DNA from: CAZIPN01 sp964541225
Lineage (GTDB): Bacteria > Actinomycetota > Coriobacteriia > Anaerosomatales > JAAXUF01
Direction: 5' to 3'
Length of the DNA: 20,475 nt
Assembly: GCA_964541225.1 (NCBI GenBank)
Contig: CAZIPN010000032.1
Coordinates: 1 to 20,475, forward strand
Positions 1-7,184 of the stretch are shown here, piece after piece. Under the pieces are notes generated by a model. It saw nothing but the letters and a program-made list of their open reading frames with translations, searched no databases and had not been told where the DNA came from. The stretch's first letter is position 1, and each line of letters opens with the position of its first letter. Both the position numbers and the translations under genes were made by a program.

Positions 1-6
1 CGTCTT

Positions 7-82
7 GGGGACGTAGCTCAGCTGGGAGAGCATCGGCTTTGCAAGCCGAGGGTCGTGGGTTCGAGCCCCATCGTCTCCACCA
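7..82 (+). tRNA. tRNA-Ala, anticodon TGC
   Basis: A complete cloverleaf can be folded. The acceptor stem GGGGACG pairs with CGTCTCC (one G-T wobble), the D arm lies in AGCTCAGCTGGGAGAGC, the anticodon stem TCGGC/GCCGA encloses the loop TTTGCAA with anticodon TGC, and the T arm GTGGG-TTCGAGC-CCCAT follows. CCA is encoded in the DNA at 80-82. Every expected invariant position is present, so this is a functional alanine tRNA reading GCN codons. Confidence 0.97.
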
Positions 83-91
83 AGGAAACAG

Positions 92-132
92 CAGGTCAGA
101 GGCTTACCGGGCTTCTGGCCTGTCTTGCTTTC
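92..132 (+). terminator. Intrinsic terminator of the tRNA-Ala transcript
   Basis: The arm at 92-103 pairs with 111-122 over 12 bp around a 7-base loop, and the T-rich tail TCTTGCTTTC follows at 123-132. Two of the pairs are wobbles that form only on the + strand, in agreement with termination of the rightward tRNA transcript. Confidence 0.7.
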
Positions 133-214
133 GGATCAGGATGAGGTGCTCGCTCTTCCGACCAGGAACGCTCCTGGCTGGAATTCCGGGTGTCGGCCAG
201 GCCAGCGCGCCGTC

Positions 215-1033
215 TCAGTCGATTGTTCCGAGGGGGTACCTCTTGAGGGCGGGAGAGGGTGGAGGTGGAGCAAGGAGCGTCTTGAGCTCAGAGGGTGTGA
301 GCACGGCGTTCTGTTTGGGCTGCGGCTTGTCGAAGCCAGTCACTCCTGGACCGCTGACTGGTTCGAGCAGGACCGCAGCCTCACGGCCCTTGGCGTCTCC
401 GACAGCGAACATCAAGCCCGACGGCAGGAACACGGCAACGCGCACCTTCGCTTCATTTCCGAGAGAGCGATGAAGCGCGCTGGTGGCGTTCTGGAGGTCG
501 AGAAGCTCCCCGCCGGGAAGCGGGTCCGGCTGGATGCCGTCGGTAGCCCAATATCCGTCCTGGTCTCGATGAAGATCGAACTGCCCGATGACCCGCCCCG
601 AACTCACGACGGGTACCACGTATGCGCTCGTGCTCATCGCAATTGAGCGCATAGCCGAGAACATGTGGTTCGACACGAAGCTTCGGTTCGCGAGAACCCA
701 CCGCGCAAGAGCCGGCTCATCGCCTCTGTAGTCGCGCGAGACAGCAACGGGCGAGCCGGGCGCCGCACCCTTCAGGAGTTGCGAATTACCGAGGACCATC
801 ATTGCCGTGTCGTAGGAGTCCTCGAACAGTCGCTTCGCAGCCTGCGCGGGCGTCTCGTCTCGAGGGATGTCGACGTCGGCAGTCGGCGGGCTGGTGGCGA
901 TTGTGGCGGGAGTGGACCTGGTGGCTGACGACGACGACGGCGCGGCGGGGGCGAACCATGAGCAAGCAGTCAGCGCCACGGAGATTGCCAGAAGCATGGC
1001 GAAGGCTAGCAGAGCGTGGATCGCGTACCGCAT
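215..1033 (-). CDS. Putative lipoprotein of unknown function
   Basis: The 272-residue product begins with a classical lipoprotein signal: a short basic start, a hydrophobic stretch at about residues 4-22 and the lipobox LTAC with the acceptor Cys at 24. A Ser/Ala/Pro/Thr-rich linker follows to about residue 55 and should hold the folded part away from the membrane. The remainder looks like a soluble extracytoplasmic domain with alternating strands, but I do not recognise the family. GGGAGG lies only two bases before the ATG, slightly closer than usual. The gene converges on the tRNA and lies downstream of catalase on the same strand, separated by a terminator hairpin, so it is probably its own transcription unit. 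Lipoprotein status is well supported; function is unknown. Confidence 0.8.
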   Translation of the reverse strand: MRYAIHALLAFAMLLAISVALTACSWFAPAAPSSSSATRSTPATIATSPPTADVDIPRDETPAQAAKRLFEDSYDTAMMVLGNSQLLKGAAPGSPVAVSRDYRGDEPALARWVLANRSFVSNHMFSAMRSIAMSTSAYVVPVVSSGRVIGQFDLHRDQDGYWATDGIQPDPLPGGELLDLQNATSALHRSLGNEAKVRVAVFLPSGLMFAVGDAKGREAAVLLEPVSGPGVTGFDKPQPKQNAVLTPSELKTLLAPPPPSPALKRYPLGTID

Positions 1034-1142
1034 GGCCTCCCGGTCTCCCTTCGCGTCTATCTGGTTGGTGCAGGTGCGCGCACCACTCCCAGTCTAGCTC
1101 GTGGCCGTGTGCGGGTCGCATACTCTCGGCCACTGAGTAGAT

Positions 1143-1180
1143 CGAGCGGAGGCTGCTTAGCTGGAAGCAACCTCCGCTCG
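1143..1180 (-). terminator. Hairpin terminator downstream of catalase
   Basis: CGAGCGGAGG (1143-1152) pairs with CCTCCGCTCG (1171-1180), and TGCTT (1154-1158) with AAGCA (1165-1169), around a 6-base loop. The single opposition between the two helices, 1153/1170, is C-A on the + strand but a G-T wobble on the minus strand. The continuous 16-bp stem therefore belongs to the leftward catalase transcript. The U-tract after it is poor, so it may act as an mRNA 3' end or as a weak terminator. Confidence 0.65.
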
Positions 1181-1205
1181 TCATGCAACCCTTGGGCCGA
1201 CGCGG

Positions 1206-2717
1206 CTACGCGTGCGCGCCAACAAGTTCGCGACCGTGCGCCTCGGCATGTCGCTGAACTTCCGCCACATCCAGTCCCAGGCCCTCTGCGACGCGGGTGC
1301 CGTAGTCGGCATCGGCGCGATAGAACAGCGCGCACTGGCGAAGCTGGATGCGCTGCTGCGCTCCGCCAAGATGCGACACGATGTTGTCGATGAGGTGGTC
1401 CCGATCGGTCTGGGTCATGACGTCGCGGTAGAGATTGCCCGCTTGCACGAAATCATCGTTGGGATGCGTGTACTCGTGGCGGCCGGTCATCCCCTCGAGG
1501 GGCATCGCAGGCTCCGCGAAGGAAGCATCCGGCTCAGCGCCGCCGAAGCTGTTTGGCCAGTAGTTGGGTCCGCCGCCGCCGTTGTTGTCGAAGCGCATCG
1601 CACCGTCGCGCTGGTAGCTGCTCACGCGCGCATTCTTTGCGGCGTTGACCGGCAGCAGGTTGTAGTTCGGGCCGAGCCGATGCAAGTGCGTGTCGTGGTA
1701 GCTGAACAAACGCGCCTGCAGCATCTTGTCGGGTGACGGCCCGATCCCGGGCACGAAGTTGCTCGGATTGAACGCGGCCTGCTCCACTTCGGCGAAGTAG
1801 TTCTCCGGATTGCTGTCCAGTACCAGGCGCCCGATGGTGATGGGCGGGTAGTCGGCGTGCGGCCAGACCTTGGTGATGTCGAAGATGTCGAAGCGGTAGT
1901 TGGCGGCGTCTGCGACTGGCATGATCTGCATCTCAAGGCGCCACGACGGGTAGTCGCCGCGCTCGATTGCCTCATGCAGGTCGCGCGTCGCATGGTCAGG
2001 ATCGGTTGCCGAGAACCGCTCGGCTTCGTGTCGATCGAGGTTCTTGATGCCCTGCTCTGTCTTGAAGTGGTATTGCACCCAGAACTGTTCGCCCTCGGCG
2101 TTGTACCAGAGGTAGGTATGGCTGCTGTAGCCATTCATGTTGCGGTATGTCGCGGGGGTGCCTCTATCCGAGAACAGTATTGTGACCTGGTGGATCGACT
2201 CGGGAGTCAGTGACAAGAAGTCCCAGAACATGTCCGCGTCTTTGAGATTGGTGGCCGGGTTGCGCTTCTGGGTGTGGATGAAGTCCGGGAACTTGAGCGG
2301 ATCGCGGATGAAGAACACCGGCGTGTTGTTGCCGGTCATGTCGTAGTTGCCTTCCTCCGTGTAGAACTTGATCGCGAAGCCGCGCGGATCGCGCGCCGCG
2401 TCCGCCGAGCCTCGCTCGCCACCGACCGTTGAGAATCGCGCGAACACCTCGGTACGCTTTCCAACCTCGGATAGAAACGCCGCACGGGTGTACTTCGTGA
2501 CGTCGGCGGTCACTTCGAAGTAGCCGTGCGCACCGGCACCCTTTGCGTGCACGACGCGCTCCGGGATGCGCTCGCGGTCGAAATGGGAGAGCTTGTCCAG
2601 CAAATGAACGTCTTGCATAAGTACCGGGCCGCGGGGTCCCCCAGTTGTCGAGTTCTGGTCGTCGTCGACGGGTCGTCCAAAACCCGTGGTCAACATGTCG
2701 TCGTGGTGGTTGGTCAT
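1206..2717 (-). CDS. katA: Monofunctional heme catalase
   Basis: A 503-residue catalase, the size of small-subunit (clade 3 type) enzymes, which convert hydrogen peroxide to water and oxygen in the cytoplasm. The distal-pocket His is H57 in RVVHAKGAGAHGYFEVT, the distal Asn is N131 in GNNTPVFFIRDP, and the proximal heme ligand is Y340 with R336 in RLFSY, followed by HRLGPNYNLLPVN. All catalytic residues are present and the reading frame is intact. The ATG at 2717 is preceded by AGAGGGTG at a suitable distance. The gene has its own 3' hairpin at 1143-1180. Upstream are a strong hairpin, a cluster of GC-rich dyads and the candidate structured RNA, all on the same strand. I see no obvious PerR or Fur box. 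The family is certain; the symbol is by homology. Confidence 0.95.
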   Translation of the reverse strand: MTNHHDDMLTTGFGRPVDDDQNSTTGGPRGPVLMQDVHLLDKLSHFDRERIPERVVHAKGAGAHGYFEVTADVTKYTRAAFLSEVGKRTEVFARFSTVGGERGSADAARDPRGFAIKFYTEEGNYDMTGNNTPVFFIRDPLKFPDFIHTQKRNPATNLKDADMFWDFLSLTPESIHQVTILFSDRGTPATYRNMNGYSSHTYLWYNAEGEQFWVQYHFKTEQGIKNLDRHEAERFSATDPDHATRDLHEAIERGDYPSWRLEMQIMPVADAANYRFDIFDITKVWPHADYPPITIGRLVLDSNPENYFAEVEQAAFNPSNFVPGIGPSPDKMLQARLFSYHDTHLHRLGPNYNLLPVNAAKNARVSSYQRDGAMRFDNNGGGGPNYWPNSFGGAEPDASFAEPAMPLEGMTGRHEYTHPNDDFVQAGNLYRDVMTQTDRDHLIDNIVSHLGGAQQRIQLRQCALFYRADADYGTRVAEGLGLDVAEVQRHAEAHGRELVGAHA

Positions 2718-2814
2718 GGTCTCACACCCTCTTCCAGCTGGCCTTCAGGCATAGGGGGTGTCTACCCACCTCGGCGTGGTGGCGCGAGAGCGAAAGATGC
2801 CGAGAAACCAGAAC

Positions 2815-2840
2815 GGGCCGGGACGATGTCGTCCCGGCCC
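2815..2840 (-). terminator. Strong hairpin between the structured RNA and catalase
   Basis: GGGCCGGGAC (2815-2824) and GTCCCGGCCC (2831-2840) form a perfect 10-bp stem with a 6-base loop. On the minus strand the next bases are GTTCTGGTTTCTC, a moderately U-rich tail; on the + strand there is none. It most likely ends a leftward transcript coming from the RNA region at 3056-3555, and stands about 100 bp before the catalase start, where it could also act as an attenuator. Confidence 0.5.
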
Positions 2841-2918
2841 CCTCACGCGCCCCGGCATCTGGCCGAGGCACATCCCAATCCGAGTCCCCCACAAACTCGG
2901 AATCGGTGGCTAGCATGT

Positions 2919-2979
2919 GCGCACTATGCGCGAGGAGCGCCCGCGCGCACTGTGCGCGTTGTGCACGCTGCCAGCGTGC
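2919..2979. promoter_or_regulatory. Cluster of three GC-rich dyads, possible operator sites
   Basis: A 14-bp dyad GCGCACTRTGCGCG occurs twice, at 2919-2932 (R = A) and 2945-2958 (R = G), with starts 26 bp apart. A third, perfect 17-bp odd palindrome with arms GCACGCTG and CAGCGTGC lies at 2963-2979. Repeated near-identical palindromes are typical of protein-binding operators, although they could also fold in a leftward RNA. They lie about 200 bp upstream of the catalase start. The binding factor is unknown. Confidence 0.4.
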
Positions 2980-3055
2980 GTGCCCGCAAGTCCACGCGAT
3001 CTCGCAGGCACTACTGTGGTGATGGTGCGCGAATGGGGGGCGAATAGTCTTGGAT

Positions 3056-3555
3056 CGACCGATCGCCGCATCCTCTGACTCCCATGCGAACCAGAGGATG
3101 CAAGCGAAGGTCGTGTTGCGAAGGGATGGCCAACCTCCTGATCGCCGAGCAACTCCGGTGATGCTTCGAAGGCGACCCGTGTCGCCTCACCACCGGAGGT
3201 ACTCGGCAATCCCCCTGCGTCAGCGGCCCATCCCTGGGTCGGGGCGGTAATTGACTGCTGGGCACAACGCACGCCTGTTTCAGGCGTGATGAAGCTCACG
3301 ACTACGCAGACTACGGGTGCCACTCCCGTAGTCCGCGCTTCACGGGCTGTCAAAACTGTCCCCACCTGACATTCACCAACCCTTAGGTGAACGAGCCCGA
3401 GTTGGCTCAGAAGATAGGTACCAGACCCTTCATCGGTTCCGGGCCCCACGCCCGGTCCTCGAGGTTTGGCGTCACCTCCGAGTTCAACGCCGAACTCACT
3501 CGGCCACTCGTGTGTGTTATCGGCAGGAATGGAGCGGACTTTCGCAGAAAAGTCC
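3056..3555 (-). ncRNA. Candidate large structured non-coding RNA
   Basis: No convincing protein gene covers this stretch, yet it is full of long helices. In + coordinates: 3056-3060/3109-3113 with 3063-3066/3104-3107 and 3068-3077/3092-3101 (19 bp in one interrupted stem); 3144-3149/3202-3207 with 3153-3163/3188-3198 and 3170-3175/3182-3187; 3270-3277/3281-3288 with an AAA triloop on the RNA strand; 3289-3295/3337-3343; 3306-3317/3325-3336; 3344-3348/3394-3398 enclosing 3372-3377/3386-3391; 3439-3444/3450-3455; 3480-3485/3492-3497; 3536-3542/3549-3555. Three helices contain one A-C opposition on the + strand that becomes a G-U pair on the minus strand, which sets the direction. The RNA would lie between the satP terminator and the hairpin at 2815-2840. 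I found no match to RNase P, tmRNA, SRP RNA or the riboswitches I know. Exact ends are uncertain. Confidence 0.6.
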
Positions 3556-3566
3556 ATCGGCAGGAA
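3519..3566. repeat. Direct repeat flanking a small hairpin
   Basis: ATCGGCAGGAA occurs at 3519-3529 and again at 3556-3566. Between the copies GGACTTT (3536-3542) pairs with AAAGTCC (3549-3555). The unit sits at the presumed 5' end of the structured RNA, just after the satP terminator, and may be a promoter-proximal regulatory site or part of the RNA fold. Confidence 0.5.
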
Positions 3567-3584
3567 CACATTTCTGGTACGCGA

Positions 3585-3609
3585 AGAGGCCCCGCTGGGC
3601 GGGGCCTCT
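3585..3609 (-). terminator. Terminator hairpin of satP
   Basis: AGAGGCCCCGC (3585-3595) and GCGGGGCCTCT (3599-3609) form a perfect 11-bp stem with a 3-base loop, 35 bp after the satP stop codon. On the minus strand the tail begins TTCGCGT, so the U-tract is weak. Its position and strength make it the likely end of the satP transcript, which separates satP from the RNA region downstream. Confidence 0.7.
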
Positions 3610-3644
3610 AGAAACACTCGGTTCGGTTGTGATTCGGGGCAGTT

Positions 3645-4223
3645 CTAGCTGACCCAGGGTCCGCCGACGGGCAGTTTCACGCCGGAGTCGCCGAGCGCAC
3701 TCGAGGCCCCGAGATACAGAGCGAGGAAGGCGCACAGGATCAGGTCGTAGGCGGCTAGCGTGCCGGCAGATGCGATGCTCGCCAACTTCTCGATGTCCAG
3801 GCCGATGAAGCCGAGCAGAAGCGTCAGGAACACGAGGGCAAGCACGGTGTTGTGGCGCACGGAGCCGACGAAGAGGATCGCGGTGAAGATCGTCCAGCCG
3901 ACGAGGAACCACCCGAGGTCGGTCTCACTCATGGCGAGCGTTGGGAACGCCTTGCCGAGAGCCTCGTTGGTACCGAAGACCAGCATGAGCGCAAGCGAGA
4001 TCCAGAAAGCGCCGTAGCCGGTGAAGGCCATGAAGCCGAAGTTGTTGCCCGTCTTGAACTCCATCAGTCCGGCGATGAGCTGGCAGCCGCCGCCGAAGAC
4101 GATGCCAAGCCAGATGACCGGCGACACCCCGATGATGCCGAGGTTGTGCAGTTGGAGCATGAACGTCGTCATCCCGAAGCCGGCAAGACCGACAACTGCC
4201 GGATTGCCAAGTTTGTTCTCCAT
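3645..4223 (-). CDS. satP: Acetate uptake transporter family (SatP/YaaH, GPR1/FUN34)
   Basis: The 192-residue product has the family length and the signature NPAVVGLAGFGMTTFMLQLHN at its start, close to the conserved NPA-GLxGFGMTT-LxNxHN motif that lines the acetate path in characterised SatP proteins. Six hydrophobic segments follow, as expected for this inner-membrane channel-like transporter of acetate and succinate. The open frame runs further upstream, but the start at 4223 is chosen because AGGGAAGAGG lies just before it, the family motif follows at once, and the upstream extension is low-complexity Ser/Arg/Thr. The gene is monocistronic with a terminator hairpin directly after the stop. 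Substrate is inferred from the family. Confidence 0.9.
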   Translation of the reverse strand: MENKLGNPAVVGLAGFGMTTFMLQLHNLGIIGVSPVIWLGIVFGGGCQLIAGLMEFKTGNNFGFMAFTGYGAFWISLALMLVFGTNEALGKAFPTLAMSETDLGWFLVGWTIFTAILFVGSVRHNTVLALVFLTLLLGFIGLDIEKLASIASAGTLAAYDLILCAFLALYLGASSALGDSGVKLPVGGPWVS

Positions 4224-4545
4224 GGTCCTCTTCCCTTTCTCCTGCGTAATCGTTCGTGACCGCCGAGCTCGAAGTGGCAGGCTCCGAACGTGCCTGATTG
4301 CAGGCTGCGGCTCTTGCACAACGCTATGCCCGGAAGCGAAAGAACTCTGCGAAGGCGACGTGAGCGGGCTATATCGTCGGCGGGCGGTAGAGAATCTCCC
4401 GTAAACGGCGTGACACCCACTATTGTTGGACCGGCTGGTCAATGTTGGTTTGCGCGAGGATCGTTGAGTTCTTGTCGGCCTTGGGGATGTAGCCAGTGAC
4501 GTTTGTGCCCGAACCAAGGCGCCGTGTCACGAGAAGGTGGACACC
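4224..4545. other. Divergent intergenic region between satP and the acidic-protein gene
   Basis: About 320 bp must carry promoters for both genes. I see a short hairpin GCCTG-ATTG-CAGGC near 4292 and a dyad GACC-GGCT-GGTC near 4429, but no clear -35/-10 pair. No gene is supported here. Confidence 0.4.
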
Positions 4546-5073
4546 ATGATCGACGACGAAGCACCACAGCGGCCGTTCTCGGAGAAGCTCGACCGCGAGG
4601 GTGGCGTTCTTGTTGAACGTGACGCACACAAGATTGCATGTGATCCCGATGAGGAGCCGTGCGCTCCGGACGAATACGTCAACGATCCGGAGGACCGGTC
4701 GACGGGCGTCCCAGGGACCGTAGATGACGTGCCGCTGCCTTTCGGCGTGGAAGAACCGGAGGCGGCCGATCAGCATCTGGTGATGGAGGGTCCGAGCAAG
4801 CCGGCTGGCGAATCGCGCGAAGACGAGGAAGCTGCCGAGGATCAGGGCGCCGCTGATGAGGAAGAGCTGTGGACCGAGCAGAGCCAGCTCTTTGATGAGG
4901 ATCAGGCTAGTGGCATCGACCTGCGCGGCTTCGAGGAAGATGAGGCACCCGAGATTCTAGATGCTCTGGGTGACGACGCCGCAGACCCGCTTCCGGACTT
5001 CCCAAACGGGACGAGTGCGACGGGGGATTGGACTGCTCCCGAACATGGGGGCTTCCCCGAGCGCGAGGACTGA
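4546..5073 (+). CDS. Very acidic hypothetical protein upstream of kimA
   Basis: The 175-residue product is dominated by Asp and Glu, with no membrane segment, no signal peptide and few hydrophobic runs, so it is probably a soluble and largely disordered cytoplasmic protein. The ATG at 4546 is preferred over an in-frame GTG at 4537 because GAGAAGGTGG (4531-4540) is then well spaced. I do not recognise the family. Its C-terminus, GDWTAPEHGGFPERED, is repeated almost exactly between the two kimA genes at 7165-7215, and six of nine base differences are synonymous, so this tail was kept as protein. It reads the same way as kimA, 110 bp upstream, which suggests a shared transcript and a role linked to potassium handling; that role is inference only. 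Confidence 0.75.
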   Translation: MIDDEAPQRPFSEKLDREGGVLVERDAHKIACDPDEEPCAPDEYVNDPEDRSTGVPGTVDDVPLPFGVEEPEAADQHLVMEGPSKPAGESREDEEAAEDQGAADEEELWTEQSQLFDEDQASGIDLRGFEEDEAPEILDALGDDAADPLPDFPNGTSATGDWTAPEHGGFPERED

Positions 5074-5092
5074 CATTATCCTGTGCAGATGC
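5011..5092 (+). repeat. Left copy of the kimA-upstream repeat
   Basis: This 82-bp stretch covers the last 20 codons of the acidic-protein gene and the 19 bp after it. It matches 7152-7234 in front of the second kimA. The best-conserved core is GAGGACTGACATTATCCTG. The repeat marks the left part of the unit that was duplicated together with kimA. Confidence 0.8.
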
Positions 5093-5119
5093 GCCGACGC
5101 GAAAGTGCGTTGGCAGAAG

Positions 5120-5140
5120 GGCGAGGACGGCGTCCTCGCC
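5120..5140 (+). promoter_or_regulatory. Leader hairpin before the first kimA
   Basis: GGCGAGGAC (5120-5128) and GTCCTCGCC (5132-5140) form a perfect 9-bp stem with a 3-base loop, 44 bp before the kimA start. No U-tract follows, so it is not a plain terminator. It may be a leader element; its sequence is not kept in front of the second kimA. Confidence 0.4.
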
Positions 5141-5183
5141 GGCATGTGCCCATGCGCTAGTTCGTAACAGATCGTAGGCTCAG

Positions 5184-7184
5184 ATGCCCAGTCGCGTGAA
5201 GAACGTGTTCCTCGGCGATCCATTGCACAACAAGGACTCGGCGCACCAGCGCTTGTCGAATCCGATCGCGCTCGCGGTCTTTTCAAGTGACGCGATTTCT
5301 TCCGTGGCGTATGCCACGGGAGAAATCCTGCTGGTCCTCTCGCTTGCCGGTGCGGCTTTCCTCCATCTGGCGTGGTGGATCTCGCTTGCGATCGCCGTGC
5401 TCCTCGTGATCGTCGCGTCTTCGTATCAGCAGACGATTCGGGCGTATCCGCAAGGGGGCGGGTCCTACATCGTTGCGCGTGAGAATCTTGGCGACTTCGC
5501 GGGGCTCGTGGCTGGTGGTTCTCTGCTGGTGGACTACGTTCTGACGGTCTCGGTGTCCATCGCATCAGGTACTGCGGCGATTACCTCGGCATTTCCGGTA
5601 CTCATGCGATTCACCGTGCCGATCTGTTTGTTCTTCATCGCGATTCTTGCCGTGGGCAATCTCCGTGGTATCAAGGAATCCGGCGCGATGTTCTCGGTGC
5701 TCACGTACACGTTCATCGGCTCGGCGGCGTTCATGGTCGTCTGGGGGATCATCACGGTTCTGCTCAAGGGTCGCGCCGCCGTTCAGGTGCCGTCCTCGCA
5801 CGTGGCGATTGCGGGCGCGGGGAGTTTGGGCGCGCTCATGTTGCTGCGGTCGTTTGCGTCTGGCTGCACGGCCATGACCGGCATCGAGGCGATCGCGAAT
5901 GGCGTGCAGGCCTTCCGAGAGCCGGTGGCGAAGAACGCCTCGAAGACGATGGGTCGACTTGCTGCGATTCTGCTCTTCCTGTTCCTCGGGATCACGTGGC
6001 TTGCAGTGACTGCAGGCGTGCGCAATGTCGACCATGAGACGGTCATCAGCCAGCTTTCCCGTCAGCTGTTTGGTGCGGGACCCGTGTACTATCTGATCAC
6101 GTTCGCGACCATGATGATTCTGGTGATTGCGGCCAATACGAGTTTCGCGGGCTTTCCGATGCTCTCGTCGTTCATGGCTAGTCACGATTTCCTTCCGCAT
6201 CAGCTCAAGGATCGGGGATACCGGCTCGTTCACAGCAACGGCATCTTGCTCCTGACAGGTGCTGCGGCACTGCTGGTCATCGTCTTCCGCGGTGAGACGA
6301 GCGCACTGATCCCTCTGTACGCGGTCGGCGTGTTCACCGCGTTCACCCTCTCCCAAGCGGGAATGGTTCGACACTGGCTCGGCAATCGGGATGATCCGAA
6401 GTGGCGCGTCTCGGTAGTCATCAACGGCATTGGCTGCGCGGCGACGGCCATCGTCTTGGTGGTTATAGCGGTCGCGAAGTTCACCGAAGGTGCTTGGATT
6501 GTTGTCGCGCTCATTCCAGTGATGATCACGTACTTCCTGTGGGTCAAGCGCCGCTACGACATGGTGAAGGCCGAGCTTGCCCTGCCCAAGGACGAGCTGA
6601 TCGACTTGAATTGGCAGGCATACAATCGCCTGCACAACCACGTGGTGATCCTGGTCAAGAGCATCGATCGCAAGCTCGTTCGCGCGCTGCAGTACGCCAA
6701 GACACTTCGTGCCGACACGGTCGAAGCGGTGTTCATCGACGTGAGCGGGGACCAAGCGGCAACGTTTCGCGAAGAGTGGAACGAAGGCGGTCTCGGCATC
6801 AAGCTCACGATTGTGGAATCGCCGTATCGCGAAGTGATCGCGCCGGTACTCGACTACATCCGGTCATTTCCTCGGCCAACGAAAGACCACATCGTGACGG
6901 TCATCGTCCCTGAGTACGCGCCGATGAACGCCGCCGATGCGACGCTGCACGACCAGACGTCCTTCTGGATCAAGCAGCAGCTCTTCGGCGAGGATGGGGT
7001 CATTGTGGCCGACGTGCCGTACCATCCGAGCTTCGATGAGCACAAGCCCAACGGGGTCAACGAGCGCAGCCTCGACGAAGAGGATATCGCAAAGACTTCG
7101 AATACAACGGAAAGAGACGCCGAGGACGTGCCCCCAGATTCTCCCGGCAGCACGAGCAATGATGGGAGATTGCACCGCACCTGA
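5184..7184 (+). CDS. kimA: KimA-like K+/H+ symporter, first copy
   Basis: The 666-residue protein belongs to the KUP-APC family of Bacillus subtilis KimA (YdaO), a high-affinity proton-coupled potassium importer of the cytoplasmic membrane. About 12 membrane segments span residues 28-455, followed by a cytoplasmic alpha/beta domain to about 620. Residues I recall as the KimA ion site are present at the same numbers: D36 and Y43 in SSDAISSVAYATGE, and D117, Y118, T121 and S125 in LLVDYVLTVSVS; T232 and E235 in TAMTGIEA fit the next site. QGGGSYIVARENLG is also typical. The last 35 or so residues differ from the second copy and run into the duplication scar, where the stop codon lies. It stands in front of a second kimA and an RCK pair. 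A general amino-acid permease is a less likely alternative. Confidence 0.88.
   Translation: MPSRVKNVFLGDPLHNKDSAHQRLSNPIALAVFSSDAISSVAYATGEILLVLSLAGAAFLHLAWWISLAIAVLLVIVASSYQQTIRAYPQGGGSYIVARENLGDFAGLVAGGSLLVDYVLTVSVSIASGTAAITSAFPVLMRFTVPICLFFIAILAVGNLRGIKESGAMFSVLTYTFIGSAAFMVVWGIITVLLKGRAAVQVPSSHVAIAGAGSLGALMLLRSFASGCTAMTGIEAIANGVQAFREPVAKNASKTMGRLAAILLFLFLGITWLAVTAGVRNVDHETVISQLSRQLFGAGPVYYLITFATMMILVIAANTSFAGFPMLSSFMASHDFLPHQLKDRGYRLVHSNGILLLTGAAALLVIVFRGETSALIPLYAVGVFTAFTLSQAGMVRHWLGNRDDPKWRVSVVINGIGCAATAIVLVVIAVAKFTEGAWIVVALIPVMITYFLWVKRRYDMVKAELALPKDELIDLNWQAYNRLHNHVVILVKSIDRKLVRALQYAKTLRADTVEAVFIDVSGDQAATFREEWNEGGLGIKLTIVESPYREVIAPVLDYIRSFPRPTKDHIVTVIVPEYAPMNAADATLHDQTSFWIKQQLFGEDGVIVADVPYHPSFDEHKPNGVNERSLDEEDIAKTSNTTERDAEDVPPDSPGSTSNDGRLHRT

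Noticed and set aside
1212..1736. A 174-codon + frame opposite catalase
   Set aside because: It is an antisense shadow of intact catalase codons, with no ribosome-binding site or domain.
3121..3360. Known RNA families: cobalamin, c-di-AMP (ydaO), c-di-GMP and glycine riboswitches, RNase P, tmRNA
   Set aside because: Characteristic conserved blocks of these RNAs were looked for and not seen on either strand; a model search would be needed to exclude distant versions.
3344..3398. GGGGACAGTTTTGACA (minus strand), similar to sequences near REP-type elements
   Set aside because: No inverted second copy and no transposase gene nearby; it is explained as part of the helix enclosing 3344-3398.
2910..3617. 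A 235-codon minus-strand open frame across the structured region
   Set aside because: Its composition has no family features and no membrane or domain pattern, there is no good ribosome-binding site, and it crosses at least nine hairpins. Helix structure explains the sequence better than coding.
4224..4517. N-terminal extension of the satP frame to 4517
   Set aside because: The extension is low-complexity Ser/Arg/Thr, while the start at 4223 has a strong ribosome-binding site directly before the family signature.
5565..6755. A 396-codon antisense frame inside the first kimA (and a 363-codon one at 7830-8921 in the second)
   Set aside because: Both are mirror frames of strongly conserved KimA coding sequence in high-GC DNA; their resemblance to each other follows from kimA paralogy. 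Products are Arg/His/Asp-rich without a recognisable domain.
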